64,000 nucleotides of DNA from NCBI GenBank assembly GCA_019636445.1, contig JAHBXO010000004.1, forward strand, positions 1 through 64,000, read 5' to 3'. Within the stretch, counting starts at the first letter, position 1. Every line of letters begins with the position of its first letter. The DNA comes from Gemmataceae bacterium. GTDB taxonomy: Bacteria > Planctomycetota > Planctomycetia > Gemmatales > Gemmataceae. A model generated the notes under the pieces. The model had not been told where the DNA came from and did no database searches. It saw only the letters and a program-made list of their open reading frames with translations. Shown piece after piece: positions 16,073 through 24,633 of this stretch. The position numbers were made by a program, and so were the translations under genes.

Positions 16073-16759
16073 GTGAATGTGAGTCTTCGAATCTGTTCCG
16101 TGATCGCCCTCGGACTCGCATTCCTGACGATGCCGATGCTGGCGGCCGCGAATCCAGTCGAGAAAAAAAGACCGCCGACCCTCAAGGATGTCAATGACTC
16201 GCCCGCAAACTTTCTCGGCGAATCGCTGCAAGTCGTCGGCTGGCTCGCGCCGACGACCAAGCCGTTTGGCACCGGCTCGGAACTCGCGGTTTCGGTCGAT
16301 TCCCAGTCCCCGCCTTCCCGGATCCACTTTTTGGTTCCCGTCTCGCTCGCGGCGGCTGTCGCCGATCTGAAGGAATCTCACCGCGTTCGGATTGCGGGTA
16401 CCCTCCTGGCCGCCGAAACAGTGCGAGTCGGCTACGTCTTCGAAGTGGATGAAATCGCGGTGCTGGACGACTCCGACAAGGTCGTCGCCACGTTGAAACC
16501 AATCGCGGGACCGATGCCGACCGTGGTGGCACCCGAACCGGTACCCGTCGCGAAGGAAAAAGAGCTACCCAAGCCAGCCGAGGCCCCTCGTAAAGGTGGC
16601 GTGCCAACGGTGCTCATCGTCGGAGCATCGCTAATGGCGGCGCTGCTCGTCGTCCTCGCGGTGATCGGCGTCCGGCTGTTGAAATACATGAAACATCAAC
16701 CGAAACCGACACGCCGCGCGAATCGGGACTCCGCCACGACCGAGACGGTCGAAGCCTGA
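16073..16759 (+). CDS. Membrane-anchored protein sharing the protease accessory domain
   Basis: A 228-residue protein with a signal peptide (ends LAAANP) and a single domain of about 110 residues, followed by a linker, a membrane helix (VPTVLIVGASLMAALLVVLAVIG) and a basic tail. The domain matches the repeat block in the protease at 12833-15115, with the strand LDDSDKVVATLKPI equal to LDDDGKAVATFKPA. The start is a GTG at 16073 with GGGAG seven bases upstream. The protein has no protease domain, so it might compete with, recruit or regulate the protease; this is inference from shared architecture. Confidence 0.7.
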   Translation: MNVSLRICSVIALGLAFLTMPMLAAANPVEKKRPPTLKDVNDSPANFLGESLQVVGWLAPTTKPFGTGSELAVSVDSQSPPSRIHFLVPVSLAAAVADLKESHRVRIAGTLLAAETVRVGYVFEVDEIAVLDDSDKVVATLKPIAGPMPTVVAPEPVPVAKEKELPKPAEAPRKGGVPTVLIVGASLMAALLVVLAVIGVRLLKYMKHQPKPTRRANRDSATTETVEA

Positions 16760-16761
16760 CC

Positions 16762-17628
16762 TCAGGGTCTGACCTCGAAGTCCGCCGGCCCCATCGCCAT
16801 TGCCACGTTCGCAATCGAACCGATCCCGACCCGCACCGTCGTTCGGATTTCGACCGCCGGTTGATACTTCCACCTTGCCACCACGCCCGATTCGGGATCG
16901 AGTTCGTGCCCGGCCACTCTCCAGTGCGGGTGCCAGACCACCAGTTCGTACTCCCCGTCCGGCACGTCCTCGAACCGAAAGCGGCCATCGGAATCGGTAT
17001 TCGCGAAATACGGATGCTCAGCAACAAACAGGTCGGCCACGGCCCAAAACTGTCCGCTCGCACTACTGAACGTCGTCCAGCCTCGCCTCGACGCCCCGCG
17101 TGTTGTGCCACGATCGGTTTCGGGGAAGAGATGCGAGTAGAACTCGGCCCCGCGGGCGCGAATTCCGCCGATACCCGCGATCCGGTTGACGAGCCGGATT
17201 TCGGATCCGAGCGGCACGCCCAGGACGCGGTGCCGTGAAACGGCTCCCGCGATCATGATCCCGTCGGCATCGAGGCCGACTTCAACCGATACCGGCGACA
17301 TCGGCTTGGCACGGCGGGGATCGACACCTTCGAGTCGCACGAACGCCGAGCCAAGCCCGCCGTTCGCGATGCGCGGCGCGTTGGGATTGGGAAGGGGCCG
17401 GGCGACGAGTGGTTCCCCGAGCCGAAAGCCGACGACCGACACCGGTTCGACGACCGGCACCGGGCCGTTCCATCGCACGATGCCGGTGATGGTGCCGGAC
17501 CGAGCGGGATCATACCGGTCGTTGGCGACGCGCTCGTGAGGCCGCACACGCTCCGGCGCCTCGACCTTCAGCGGGCCATCGCAACCAACGGCCGCGAGCA
17601 GCACGAACATAGGAAATGCGATTCTCAT
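16762..17628 (-). CDS. Lipoprotein with a carboxypeptidase-regulatory-like C-terminal domain
   Basis: A 288-residue protein with a lipoprotein signal (MRIAFPMFVLLAAVGC). The middle part, starting GTITGIVRWNGPVPVVEPV and continuing with ANGGLGSAFVRLEGVDP, is typical of planctomycete secreted proteins. The C-terminal part, TDSDGRFRFEDVPDGEYELVVWHPHW, looks like a carboxypeptidase-regulatory or transthyretin-like fold, and the His-rich WHPHW could bind copper. Function is unknown. It is convergent with the preceding gene by two bases. Confidence 0.7.
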   Translation of the reverse strand: MRIAFPMFVLLAAVGCDGPLKVEAPERVRPHERVANDRYDPARSGTITGIVRWNGPVPVVEPVSVVGFRLGEPLVARPLPNPNAPRIANGGLGSAFVRLEGVDPRRAKPMSPVSVEVGLDADGIMIAGAVSRHRVLGVPLGSEIRLVNRIAGIGGIRARGAEFYSHLFPETDRGTTRGASRRGWTTFSSASGQFWAVADLFVAEHPYFANTDSDGRFRFEDVPDGEYELVVWHPHWRVAGHELDPESGVVARWKYQPAVEIRTTVRVGIGSIANVAMAMGPADFEVRP

Positions 17629-17758
17629 ACGCCGTGTCTAACCGATCCGCCCCGCCGGCCACAAGACGATTCGGACGCCGGGCGGTTTCCGCTTCATTCG
17701 CGACGTCGTCCCGGTTAAACTGCGTGGGTCGATCCCGCCGTCCCACGCCCGCCACGCC

Positions 17759-19276
17759 ATGTTTCGATCACTCCTGATTTTGGTCTTGTTCCTCTTCGTT
17801 CCGGCGTTGCCCGCGGCCGAGCCGCTGCATCTCCGCATCAATCGCCTGATCCCTGTGGCGGCGAACCCCGCCGATGATGCCGAGTTCCTTCGCCGCGTCA
17901 CGCTCGACCTCGCCGGCACCATCCCGACGGCCGAGGAGACGAAACGATTCCTCGCCGACCGGTCGCCGGACAAGCGAACGAAGCGGATCGACGAACTGCT
18001 GACGGCGCCGAGCTACGCGCCGCGCATGGCGAGCCTGTTCCATGTCATGTGGATGGAACGGCTCGGCGACAGCCCGGAATGGACGAAGTACCTCACCGAC
18101 TCGTTCGCGAAGAACAAGCCGTGGGACGCGATCGCAAAGGAGATGCTGCGGGCTGATGGAACCGATGGTTCCAGTTTCTTCATCGCCAAGCGGCTGGAGA
18201 ATTACGGCCAGAACCCCGTCGATTACTCCGGCCTCACGCGCGACATCGGCCGGCTGTTCCTCGGCAAGAATTTCCAGTGCTGCGAGTGCCACGACCATCT
18301 CACCGTGGACGAGTACAAGCAGCAGCACTTCCAGGGCCTCTTCGCGTTTGTCCGCAACGCCTACCTCGCCGACGCGAAGGCGATGCGCGTAGCCGAGAAG
18401 CCGACGCTGGACAAACTCGCCTTCGCCTCGGTCTTCACGAAGGTGCCGATGACAACGGCCCCCGCCCTGCCCGGCGGCGCGATGGTCGAGATTCCGCAGT
18501 TCGCCAAGGGCGACGAATTCGCCATCAAACCGGACCGCAAGACGAATACCGTCGGCGTGCCGAAATTCCGCACGCTCGCCGCGCTCGCGGAGCAACTCCC
18601 GACGGCATCGAACGCCGACTTCTCGCGGAACTTCGTCAATCGCGTCTGGTTCCTCCTCCTCGGCCGCGGCCTCGTGCATCCGCTGGACTTGCACCACAAG
18701 GACAACCCGGCCTCGCAACCGGCCGTGCTCGAACTGCTCGCGAAGGAGTTCGTCGAGCACAAGTTCGACATCCAGTGGCTCGTCCGCGAGATCGCGATGA
18801 CCCAGGCGTATCAGCGATCTTCTCTCGGCACCGCGAAGCCGGAATCGTTCGCGTTCGCCCTCGAGAAGCGTCTGACGGCCGAACAACTCTTAGCGGCCAT
18901 GATGGCTGCCACGGAATCGAAACCGAGCGACGCGTTGAAGGCGAAGTTCCTGAAGGCGTTCGCGAACCAGCCGCGCGAACCGGAGGACGAGATCGCGCCG
19001 TCGCTGAAGGCGGCGTTGTTCTTGCTGCACGATAAGGACGTGCTGGAATTGCTGAAACCGAAACCGGGGAACCTCGTGGATCGGCTGGCGCGAGTTGACA
19101 ACACTGAGATCATCGCGAATGAGTTGTACGTCGCTATCCTCACGCGGAAGCCGACGGCCGACGAAGCGAAGACCGCTTCGAATTTCCTTGCGAAGCGAAA
19201 CGACCGAAAGGCCGACGCCATCGGCAAGCTCGCGTGGGCGCTGCTGGCGTCGACCGAGTTCGGGTTGAACCACTGA
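17759..19276 (+). CDS. DUF1549/DUF1553 secreted protein (planctomycete cytochrome-linked family)
   Basis: A 505-residue protein with a signal peptide (ends PALPAAEP). The first half (DAEFLRRVTLDLAGTIPTAEE) is DUF1549, and the second half (FVNRVWFLLLGRGLVHP and a LVREIAMTQAYQRSS segment) is DUF1553. Inside DUF1549 a haem-like CxxCH motif is visible in QCCECHDHL. Unlike the protein at 27691-30162 it lacks the N-terminal CYACH domain. It is encoded just before a DUF1501 protein, the usual partner. Function of the pair is not established. Confidence 0.85.
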   Translation: MFRSLLILVLFLFVPALPAAEPLHLRINRLIPVAANPADDAEFLRRVTLDLAGTIPTAEETKRFLADRSPDKRTKRIDELLTAPSYAPRMASLFHVMWMERLGDSPEWTKYLTDSFAKNKPWDAIAKEMLRADGTDGSSFFIAKRLENYGQNPVDYSGLTRDIGRLFLGKNFQCCECHDHLTVDEYKQQHFQGLFAFVRNAYLADAKAMRVAEKPTLDKLAFASVFTKVPMTTAPALPGGAMVEIPQFAKGDEFAIKPDRKTNTVGVPKFRTLAALAEQLPTASNADFSRNFVNRVWFLLLGRGLVHPLDLHHKDNPASQPAVLELLAKEFVEHKFDIQWLVREIAMTQAYQRSSLGTAKPESFAFALEKRLTAEQLLAAMMAATESKPSDALKAKFLKAFANQPREPEDEIAPSLKAALFLLHDKDVLELLKPKPGNLVDRLARVDNTEIIANELYVAILTRKPTADEAKTASNFLAKRNDRKADAIGKLAWALLASTEFGLNH

Positions 19277-19288
19277 GAACGAATTATC

Positions 19289-19364
19289 CGCAGATAAACA
19301 CGGATGAAAACAGATCAGAAGAATGGTTTGGTTTGATCTGTTTTCATCCGTGTCCATCTGTGGC
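19289..19364. repeat. A+T-rich long inverted repeat between two genes
   Basis: Arms CACGGATGAAAACAGATCA (19299-19317) and its exact complement (19334-19352), extended outward by a further partly matching 12 of 16 bases. The element fills the gap between the DUF1549 and DUF1501 genes. It is much poorer in GC than its surroundings. It resembles elements at 27575 and 42856. Confidence 0.8.
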
Positions 19365-19384
19365 AATATTGGGTTTCCAAATCC

Positions 19385-20647
19385 ATGATTAATCCGTTTT
19401 GCACGCCCGCCGACCATCGCCTCAATCGCCGTGCCTTCCTCGGCGCGGCGGCGCTCGGCGGTCTTGCCACGCCGGCATTCGCCGAGGCGCTGCGCAAGGA
19501 GCGCCGCCAGGTCCTCTTCGTCTGGCTCGACGGCGGCATCAGCCAGCTCGAAAGCTGGGATCCGAAGCCGAACACGATCTTCGGCGGTCCCTTCCGCGCC
19601 ATCCCGACGAGCGTGCCGGGCATCCACATCTCGGAACTGTTGCCCGAGACCGCGAAGCAGATGCACCGATTGGCACTCGTCCGCAGCGTCTGCACGCAGG
19701 ACAACTCGCACTCGGCCGGCGTCGACCGCATCCAACGCGGCGACCCGAAGAACCGCGGCGTCGTCTACCCCTACCTCGGCTCCGCGATGGCGCGCTGGCT
19801 CGGCCCCGGCACCAGCGGCCTGCCGCCCTACATCTGGGTGAAGCCGATGAACGGCGGCTTCATCTACAAGGACGCCGGCTTCCTCGGTCCGAAGTACGGC
19901 GCGCTCGCCCTCGGCGACGGCAAGCCGCCGGAGAATCTACTCCGCCCCGCCGAGATTTCCGAAGTCGACGACGCCGAGCGGAACGAACTCCGCGAGCTGG
20001 CCGACAAACGATACGCCGAGAAACGCAAAGCCGACACGACGGACGCGAACAGCTACGCCTTCGCGATGGCGGCGCAGCTCCAGAAGCGCGTCGAATTGTT
20101 CGATCTCTCGAAGCTCCCCGAGAAGGACCGCGACCGCTACGGCTCGCACGACCTCGGCCGGCACCTGCTGCTCGCTCGGCGGCTGCTCGAAGAAGGCGTC
20201 ACGTTCGTGAAAGTCACCTCGTACGGCTGGGACACGCACGGCGACAACTTCAACGGCCACGCGAGCCTCGTGCCGAAGTTCGACAAGCCCTTCGCGGCCA
20301 TGATCCAGGACCTCGCCGATCGCGGAATGCTGGACAACGTGCTGGTGATCGCGATGTCCGAGTTCGGCCGCACGCCGCGGATCAACGGGCACCTCGGCCG
20401 CGACCACTGGCCAGAGGCGTGGAGCGTGTGCATGGGCGGGCGTGGTATCAAGCCGGGCGTCGTCGCCGGGAAGACGAACGAGAAAGGGACCGACGTGGCG
20501 ACGGAGCCGCACGACATCGGCCACCTGTTCCACACCTGGTTCCGGGCGCTCGGAGTCGATCCCGAGAAGCAGAAGTACTATAACGCGACGCAGCCGTTGC
20601 CGATCGCTCACGAGGAGATGCACCCGGTGAAGGAGGTGCTGGCATGA
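19385..20647 (+). CDS. DUF1501 protein (Tat-exported sulfatase-like)
   Basis: A 420-residue protein whose leader LNRRAFLGAAALGG has a twin-arginine motif, so export by Tat is likely. The body has the DUF1501 features: VLFVWLDGGISQLESWDPKP, a metal-binding-like HSAGVDR segment, TSYGWDTHGDNF, and ending AMSEFGRTPRINGHLGRDHWPEAW, which resembles alkaline phosphatase or sulfatase folds. It overlaps the WD40 gene by ATGA. The substrate is unknown. Confidence 0.88.
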   Translation: MINPFCTPADHRLNRRAFLGAAALGGLATPAFAEALRKERRQVLFVWLDGGISQLESWDPKPNTIFGGPFRAIPTSVPGIHISELLPETAKQMHRLALVRSVCTQDNSHSAGVDRIQRGDPKNRGVVYPYLGSAMARWLGPGTSGLPPYIWVKPMNGGFIYKDAGFLGPKYGALALGDGKPPENLLRPAEISEVDDAERNELRELADKRYAEKRKADTTDANSYAFAMAAQLQKRVELFDLSKLPEKDRDRYGSHDLGRHLLLARRLLEEGVTFVKVTSYGWDTHGDNFNGHASLVPKFDKPFAAMIQDLADRGMLDNVLVIAMSEFGRTPRINGHLGRDHWPEAWSVCMGGRGIKPGVVAGKTNEKGTDVATEPHDIGHLFHTWFRALGVDPEKQKYYNATQPLPIAHEEMHPVKEVLA

Positions 20648-21642
20648 AACCGCCAAAGGAACGCGGAAAGCCGATCGTGCCACCGTGCCAAGTGATACGC
20701 ATCCGGTTCAGCCCCGACGGGAAGGAATTGGCGGCCGCGTGCGTCGACGGCGTCGTGCGCCGCTGGAGCGTGCCGGATGCGAAGCCGCTGACCGAGTTGA
20801 AGGGCCACGACGGCTGGGTGACGACGTTGAGTTATTCTCCCAACGGCGACCTCCTCTCGGCCGACTCGTGGGGCAAGCTCGTACGCTGGTCGAACGAGAA
20901 AGTCCGCTGGTCGATCGCGGCCCATGACGGCTGGCTGCGCGCCGTCGCCATCGCGAAGGATCGCATCGCCACCTGTGGCCGCGACGGATACGTCCGCGAG
21001 TGGACCGCCGATGGAAAGAAACTCCACGAAGCTCAGTTCGGCGTCGACCTGTATTCCCTCGTTTACTCGCCGGACGGCGTGCTTATCGTCGGCGATCTGT
21101 TCGGCCAGATTCGCGTCTTGGATTCCCATCTCAAGATGCTCCGCAAGTTGGAACAAAAGGAGTTCCACCTCCTCGACCGCATCCAGGACGTCGGCGGCGT
21201 GCGTTGCCTCGCTTTCTCGCCGGACGGAAAGACAATCTACGCGGCCGGGTGTCAGCCGAAGACCGGCGGCTTCGTGCAGGCGTTCCCGCTGCTCGTCGCG
21301 CTCGACTTCGCCACCGGCAAGACACTCTGGAGTTGGAAAGGCGCGAACGATAACGAGGGGATCGTCCACGACCTGCGCGTCTTCGCCGACGGCCGCCTCG
21401 CCGCCGTCACGAGCGGCCAACCGGGCCAGGGGAAGTTCTTGCTCTTCGAACCGCCGACCGCAACGCCGGCGTTCGTTTCCACCAAGATGCCGAACTGCCA
21501 CAGCGTGGACATTCATCCGGACGGCAAGCAGATCGCCACGAGTGCGACGAATGCGAACTCGAGCGGTAACGGCCGCGTGAAGGGCAAGGCCGGCGAGTAT
21601 CCGGAGAACAGTTCGCCGATCCAGTATTGGGATATCGAATAG
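20644..21642 (+). CDS. WD40-repeat beta-propeller protein
   Basis: A 332-residue protein built of repeated blades of about 40 residues. Blade-like motifs include IRFSPDGKELAAACVDGVVRRWSV, LSYSPNGDLLSADSWGKLVRWS and LAFSPDGKTIYAAG. It has no signal peptide, so it may act in the cytoplasm or lack a visible leader. The ATGA overlap with the DUF1501 gene implies co-translation. Such genes often accompany DUF1549/DUF1501 pairs in planctomycetes. A scaffold role is possible. Confidence 0.85.
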   Translation: MKPPKERGKPIVPPCQVIRIRFSPDGKELAAACVDGVVRRWSVPDAKPLTELKGHDGWVTTLSYSPNGDLLSADSWGKLVRWSNEKVRWSIAAHDGWLRAVAIAKDRIATCGRDGYVREWTADGKKLHEAQFGVDLYSLVYSPDGVLIVGDLFGQIRVLDSHLKMLRKLEQKEFHLLDRIQDVGGVRCLAFSPDGKTIYAAGCQPKTGGFVQAFPLLVALDFATGKTLWSWKGANDNEGIVHDLRVFADGRLAAVTSGQPGQGKFLLFEPPTATPAFVSTKMPNCHSVDIHPDGKQIATSATNANSSGNGRVKGKAGEYPENSSPIQYWDIE

Positions 21643-21703
21643 AGCAATTCGCGTAATATCCTCTCCGCGAGCGTGTTCTTCCCGTCGTGCGAGTGCGTGG
21701 GCC

Positions 21704-22231
21704 GTGAGCGATCATCCGCTGGACGAGTGGGTACGGGCCACGGCGCCGCGTGCGGTGGCGTACGCCCGTTCGCTTTTGCGGAACCCGCACGACGCCGAGG
21801 AGATCGTGCAGGATTGCTACGGTCGGCTGATCGCAAAGGCGGACGTGTACGACCTGCCGCGCGACGGGATGAAGCTGCTGCTGACATCAATCTCGAACGC
21901 CTGCCTGAACCTGAAGAGCCGCCGCCGGACATTCTTCCGGCTGGTGCGGAGCGACGACGATGAGACGTTCGACGACCCGCCGGACCGTTCGACCGCAAAG
22001 CCCGAGGAGACGGCGAGCGGAAACGAACTGGCTGCGGCCGTGGCGATCGCGTTGCGGAAGCTGCCGGTTCAGCAGCGGGCGGCGATCGAGCTGAAATCGC
22101 TCGGACATTCGCAACAGGAGATCGGCGAAATCCTGAACGTGACTTCCAACAACGCCGGCGTGCTTGTCCACCGCGCCCGGCAGGCCCTGGCGGAGATGCT
22201 CGCCCCGTTCCTCGAACGGGAGGATGCGTGA
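21704..22231 (+). CDS. ECF-type RNA polymerase sigma factor
   Basis: A 175-residue sigma factor with region 2 (ARSLLRNPHDAEEIVQDCYGRLI) and region 4 (ALRKLPVQQRAAIELKSLGHSQQEIGEILN). The start is a GTG at 21704. It overlaps the next gene by one base at TGATG, so the two are coupled, as is common for a sigma factor and its anti-sigma factor. The stimulus is unknown. Confidence 0.9.
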   Translation: MSDHPLDEWVRATAPRAVAYARSLLRNPHDAEEIVQDCYGRLIAKADVYDLPRDGMKLLLTSISNACLNLKSRRRTFFRLVRSDDDETFDDPPDRSTAKPEETASGNELAAAVAIALRKLPVQQRAAIELKSLGHSQQEIGEILNVTSNNAGVLVHRARQALAEMLAPFLEREDA

Positions 22232-23145
22232 TGACCGACCCGATCGAACGCGCCGTGCGCGACCACCTGGACCGCGAAGCCGCTGGCGTGGACGCCGACG
22301 CGATGTTCGTTCGCGTGCGCCCGGCACAACCGTCTCGCCGTGCGTGGCTGCGCTGGACGGCGGGCGCCGCCGGTAGCGCGCTCGCGGCCGGCGTCGCCGG
22401 CGTGATCTTCTTTAACCCGGCCCAACCTCCACAACTCGCCGCCGCCGAACAACTCGTGCGTGAATCGAAGGACGCACATTCCGCCGCCGCCGACCGGCTC
22501 TATCAACTCGTCACGGAGAACGAAATCCCCGTGCTTCGCCGGCTCCAGATACCTCCGCTCGCGAAGACCTACCGCGTCTGGACGCGCGGCGAGCGGTTCT
22601 GGATCGAAACCGTCGGCGACGGGCCACACTACGCCGCCGGGCAGGATTCCGAAGGCCGGATCTGGTTCGCGCTCTCCCGCAAGCGCGGGCTGCTCTTCGA
22701 ACCTGGCGAAGTCGGCGAACCGCTCGCGCGACTCTGCGATTTTGTGAGCCTTCGGGCCGCGCAAACCCTCGGCGAGATCCTCGAAGGATTCACCATGCTA
22801 CGGAAGGATTCCGGCCAACCCGGCGAGCCGATCCGCATCGAAGCGAACGTGCGGCCGAACTTCCTGAACCGCAATCCGCGATTCCGGCGCATCGTGCTCG
22901 AACTCGACCCCGTGACGAAACTCATCCAGACCGCGAGTTTCCAGCGTCACATGGAGGGCGAGCCGGCCGCGGCGCTGAATTTCACCCTGCTCGACACTGC
23001 CCCGCAGCCCGATTCCGTTTACGAACTCCGCTACCACCTCGACGCCGACGCCGAGGTCCTCGACCGCAAGGACCCCTGGCGGCTCGATCGCCGATCCAAG
23101 TTCCGCGACGAATTCCTGAAGCGGTTCCAACCACGGCCCCGGTAG
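22231..23145 (+). CDS. Membrane protein coupled to the ECF sigma factor
   Basis: A 304-residue protein with one membrane helix (about residues 43-60, WTAGAAGSALAAGVAGVIFF), a short cytoplasmic N-terminus (PIERAVRDHLDREAAGVDAD) and a large outside domain (QLVTENEIPVLRRLQIPP...). The layout suggests an anti-sigma factor: inside segment, helix, sensor. No zinc-binding HxxxCxxC motif is visible, so the assignment rests on gene order and topology. The ATG at 22231 is preferred over a GTG at 22228 because GGGAGG lies seven bases upstream. Confidence 0.6.
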   Translation: MTDPIERAVRDHLDREAAGVDADAMFVRVRPAQPSRRAWLRWTAGAAGSALAAGVAGVIFFNPAQPPQLAAAEQLVRESKDAHSAAADRLYQLVTENEIPVLRRLQIPPLAKTYRVWTRGERFWIETVGDGPHYAAGQDSEGRIWFALSRKRGLLFEPGEVGEPLARLCDFVSLRAAQTLGEILEGFTMLRKDSGQPGEPIRIEANVRPNFLNRNPRFRRIVLELDPVTKLIQTASFQRHMEGEPAAALNFTLLDTAPQPDSVYELRYHLDADAEVLDRKDPWRLDRRSKFRDEFLKRFQPRPR

Positions 23146-23201
23146 CACTTCCCGCGGCCGCCCGTATCCTTTAGAAGGTTGTTCTCCCGCGCGGGTCTGC
23201 C

Positions 23202-24599
23202 ATGCATCAGGTGGTCTTCCATTTTCCATTCGTCGGCTATCCGCTCTTCAGCTTCGGAGCGATGCTGCTGCTGGCGTTCGTCGTTGTCGTCGGCTGGGGC
23301 CGTTGGCGCGCGCCGAAGATCGGCCTGTCGTGGGAGCGCTTCCAGGACTTCTGCATGCTCATGCTCGCCACCGGCCTCGCCGGCGCACGCATCGTCTACA
23401 TGTGGCAGTTCTCGGACCAGTTCCCCGACAAATCGCCCCTCGGTCTGTTCCTCGCGTTCTTCAAGATCTGGGACGGCGGCATCGTCTTCTACGGGTCTAT
23501 TTTCGGCGGACTCCTCGGCTTCTGGCTGTTCCGCCGGAAGGTGCTCAAACCAATGGGCGTGAACGGCTGGCAACTCGCCGACGCCGTCGCGCCGATGCTC
23601 GCCATCGGCATGGCGATCGGGCGCATCGGCTGCTACCTGAACGGCTGTTGCTGGGGCCAAGTGGCGTGCCCGGAATGCCAGCCGATGCCGCTGCCGCCGG
23701 AACTCGGCCAGTTCCCCCTCCTGTCCGCGCATGCCAAGCGCCAGATCACCTGGCCGCCGGACGACGACGCACGGCTCCCGCAAATCCACGGATTGCAGAC
23801 GACCGTCGGCTTCTCCATCCCGTCCCGCGACTACGTCACGCGCGATCCGCGTTCCCTCGTGCTCGCCGTCGAACCTGGCAGCGCCGCGGAGCGCGCCGGC
23901 CTCAAACCCGGCGACCGCGTCGTCGAACTCAATGGCGAGCCGAACCGCTTCCTGGTCGAGGTCACAGGTTCCGCCAAGTCCCTCGCCGACGCCGCCAATC
24001 GCGCGACCGAAGCCGGTGCCACGGTTCGCTCGGTCGAACGCCCTGGCAAGATCCCCGCGCTGCTCATCGAGACTGATGACCCGGACGTGCTCGCCGCCGT
24101 GCGCGGCCGGCTCTCCGCGATCGGCATCGGGGCCGTCGTCGCCGTTCACGATCGACTTTACGAATTCGTCCGCTCCGGCCCTCTTGGCGCGAAACGGCTC
24201 GACCTGGTCGTCGAACGCGCCGGGCAGCGCGTACCGGTCTCGTTCACGCCCCGCACCGTCACGTTCTTCCCCACGCAGGTCTACGAAACGATCAGCATGA
24301 TCCTCGTGACCCTGCTCCTGCTCGCGTTCCAGCCGTTCCGGCGCCACGACGGGCAAGTCATCGTCGTCCTCATGCTCTGCTACTCGGTGCATCGATTCCT
24401 CAACGAAGCGATCCGTACCGAACCGACCTACAGCTTCGGTCTCACGCTCTCGCAGTGGATCAGCGTCGGCATCTTCCTTGCTGCCATCGTTCTCGAACTC
24501 TACCTGCGCAGGACGCAGCCGAAACTGCCCCCCGGTGCCATCCCCCTCGGCTACGGGGCAAAGTCGATTCCCGAAAATCCCACCCCTGTCGCCGTATAA
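23202..24599 (+). CDS. lgt: Prolipoprotein diacylglyceryl transferase-like protein with an inserted PDZ domain
   Basis: A 465-residue membrane protein where family members have about 290. The first four helices and the signature GRIGCYLNGCCWG (about residues 140-152), the segment FFPTQVYE (about 355) and C-terminal helices match Lgt, which adds the diacylglyceryl group to lipoprotein signal peptides. Between the signature and FFPTQVYE lies an extra segment of about 150 residues. It includes a PDZ core (LAVEPGSAAERAGLKPGDRVVELNGEPN, residues 218-249) and an alpha/beta continuation. The signature differs from E. coli: Asn146 and Glu151 are Cys here, and the His of HGG reads Tyr. The segment faces the periplasm by topology. 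It may still be an Lgt, or a related transferase with a different acceptor. Confidence 0.75.
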   Translation: MHQVVFHFPFVGYPLFSFGAMLLLAFVVVVGWGRWRAPKIGLSWERFQDFCMLMLATGLAGARIVYMWQFSDQFPDKSPLGLFLAFFKIWDGGIVFYGSIFGGLLGFWLFRRKVLKPMGVNGWQLADAVAPMLAIGMAIGRIGCYLNGCCWGQVACPECQPMPLPPELGQFPLLSAHAKRQITWPPDDDARLPQIHGLQTTVGFSIPSRDYVTRDPRSLVLAVEPGSAAERAGLKPGDRVVELNGEPNRFLVEVTGSAKSLADAANRATEAGATVRSVERPGKIPALLIETDDPDVLAAVRGRLSAIGIGAVVAVHDRLYEFVRSGPLGAKRLDLVVERAGQRVPVSFTPRTVTFFPTQVYETISMILVTLLLLAFQPFRRHDGQVIVVLMLCYSVHRFLNEAIRTEPTYSFGLTLSQWISVGIFLAAIVLELYLRRTQPKLPPGAIPLGYGAKSIPENPTPVAV

Positions 24600-24600
24600 T
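24595..24600 (+). promoter_or_regulatory. Perfect -10 box (TATAAT) before the LarA-like gene
   Basis: TATAAT at 24595-24600 overlaps the lgt stop codon and lies about 33 bases before the TTG start. No convincing -35 box is visible at 16-18 bases; an irregular upstream spacing may mean another sigma factor. Confidence 0.4.
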
Positions 24601-24633
24601 GACCACTGTTTCCCACATTCGGGCGGGTTCCGT

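Noticed and set aside
19289..19364. Insertion sequence or transposon end
   Set aside because: No transposase ORF, target-site duplication or further copy of the same sequence is seen in the window; it is a hairpin only.
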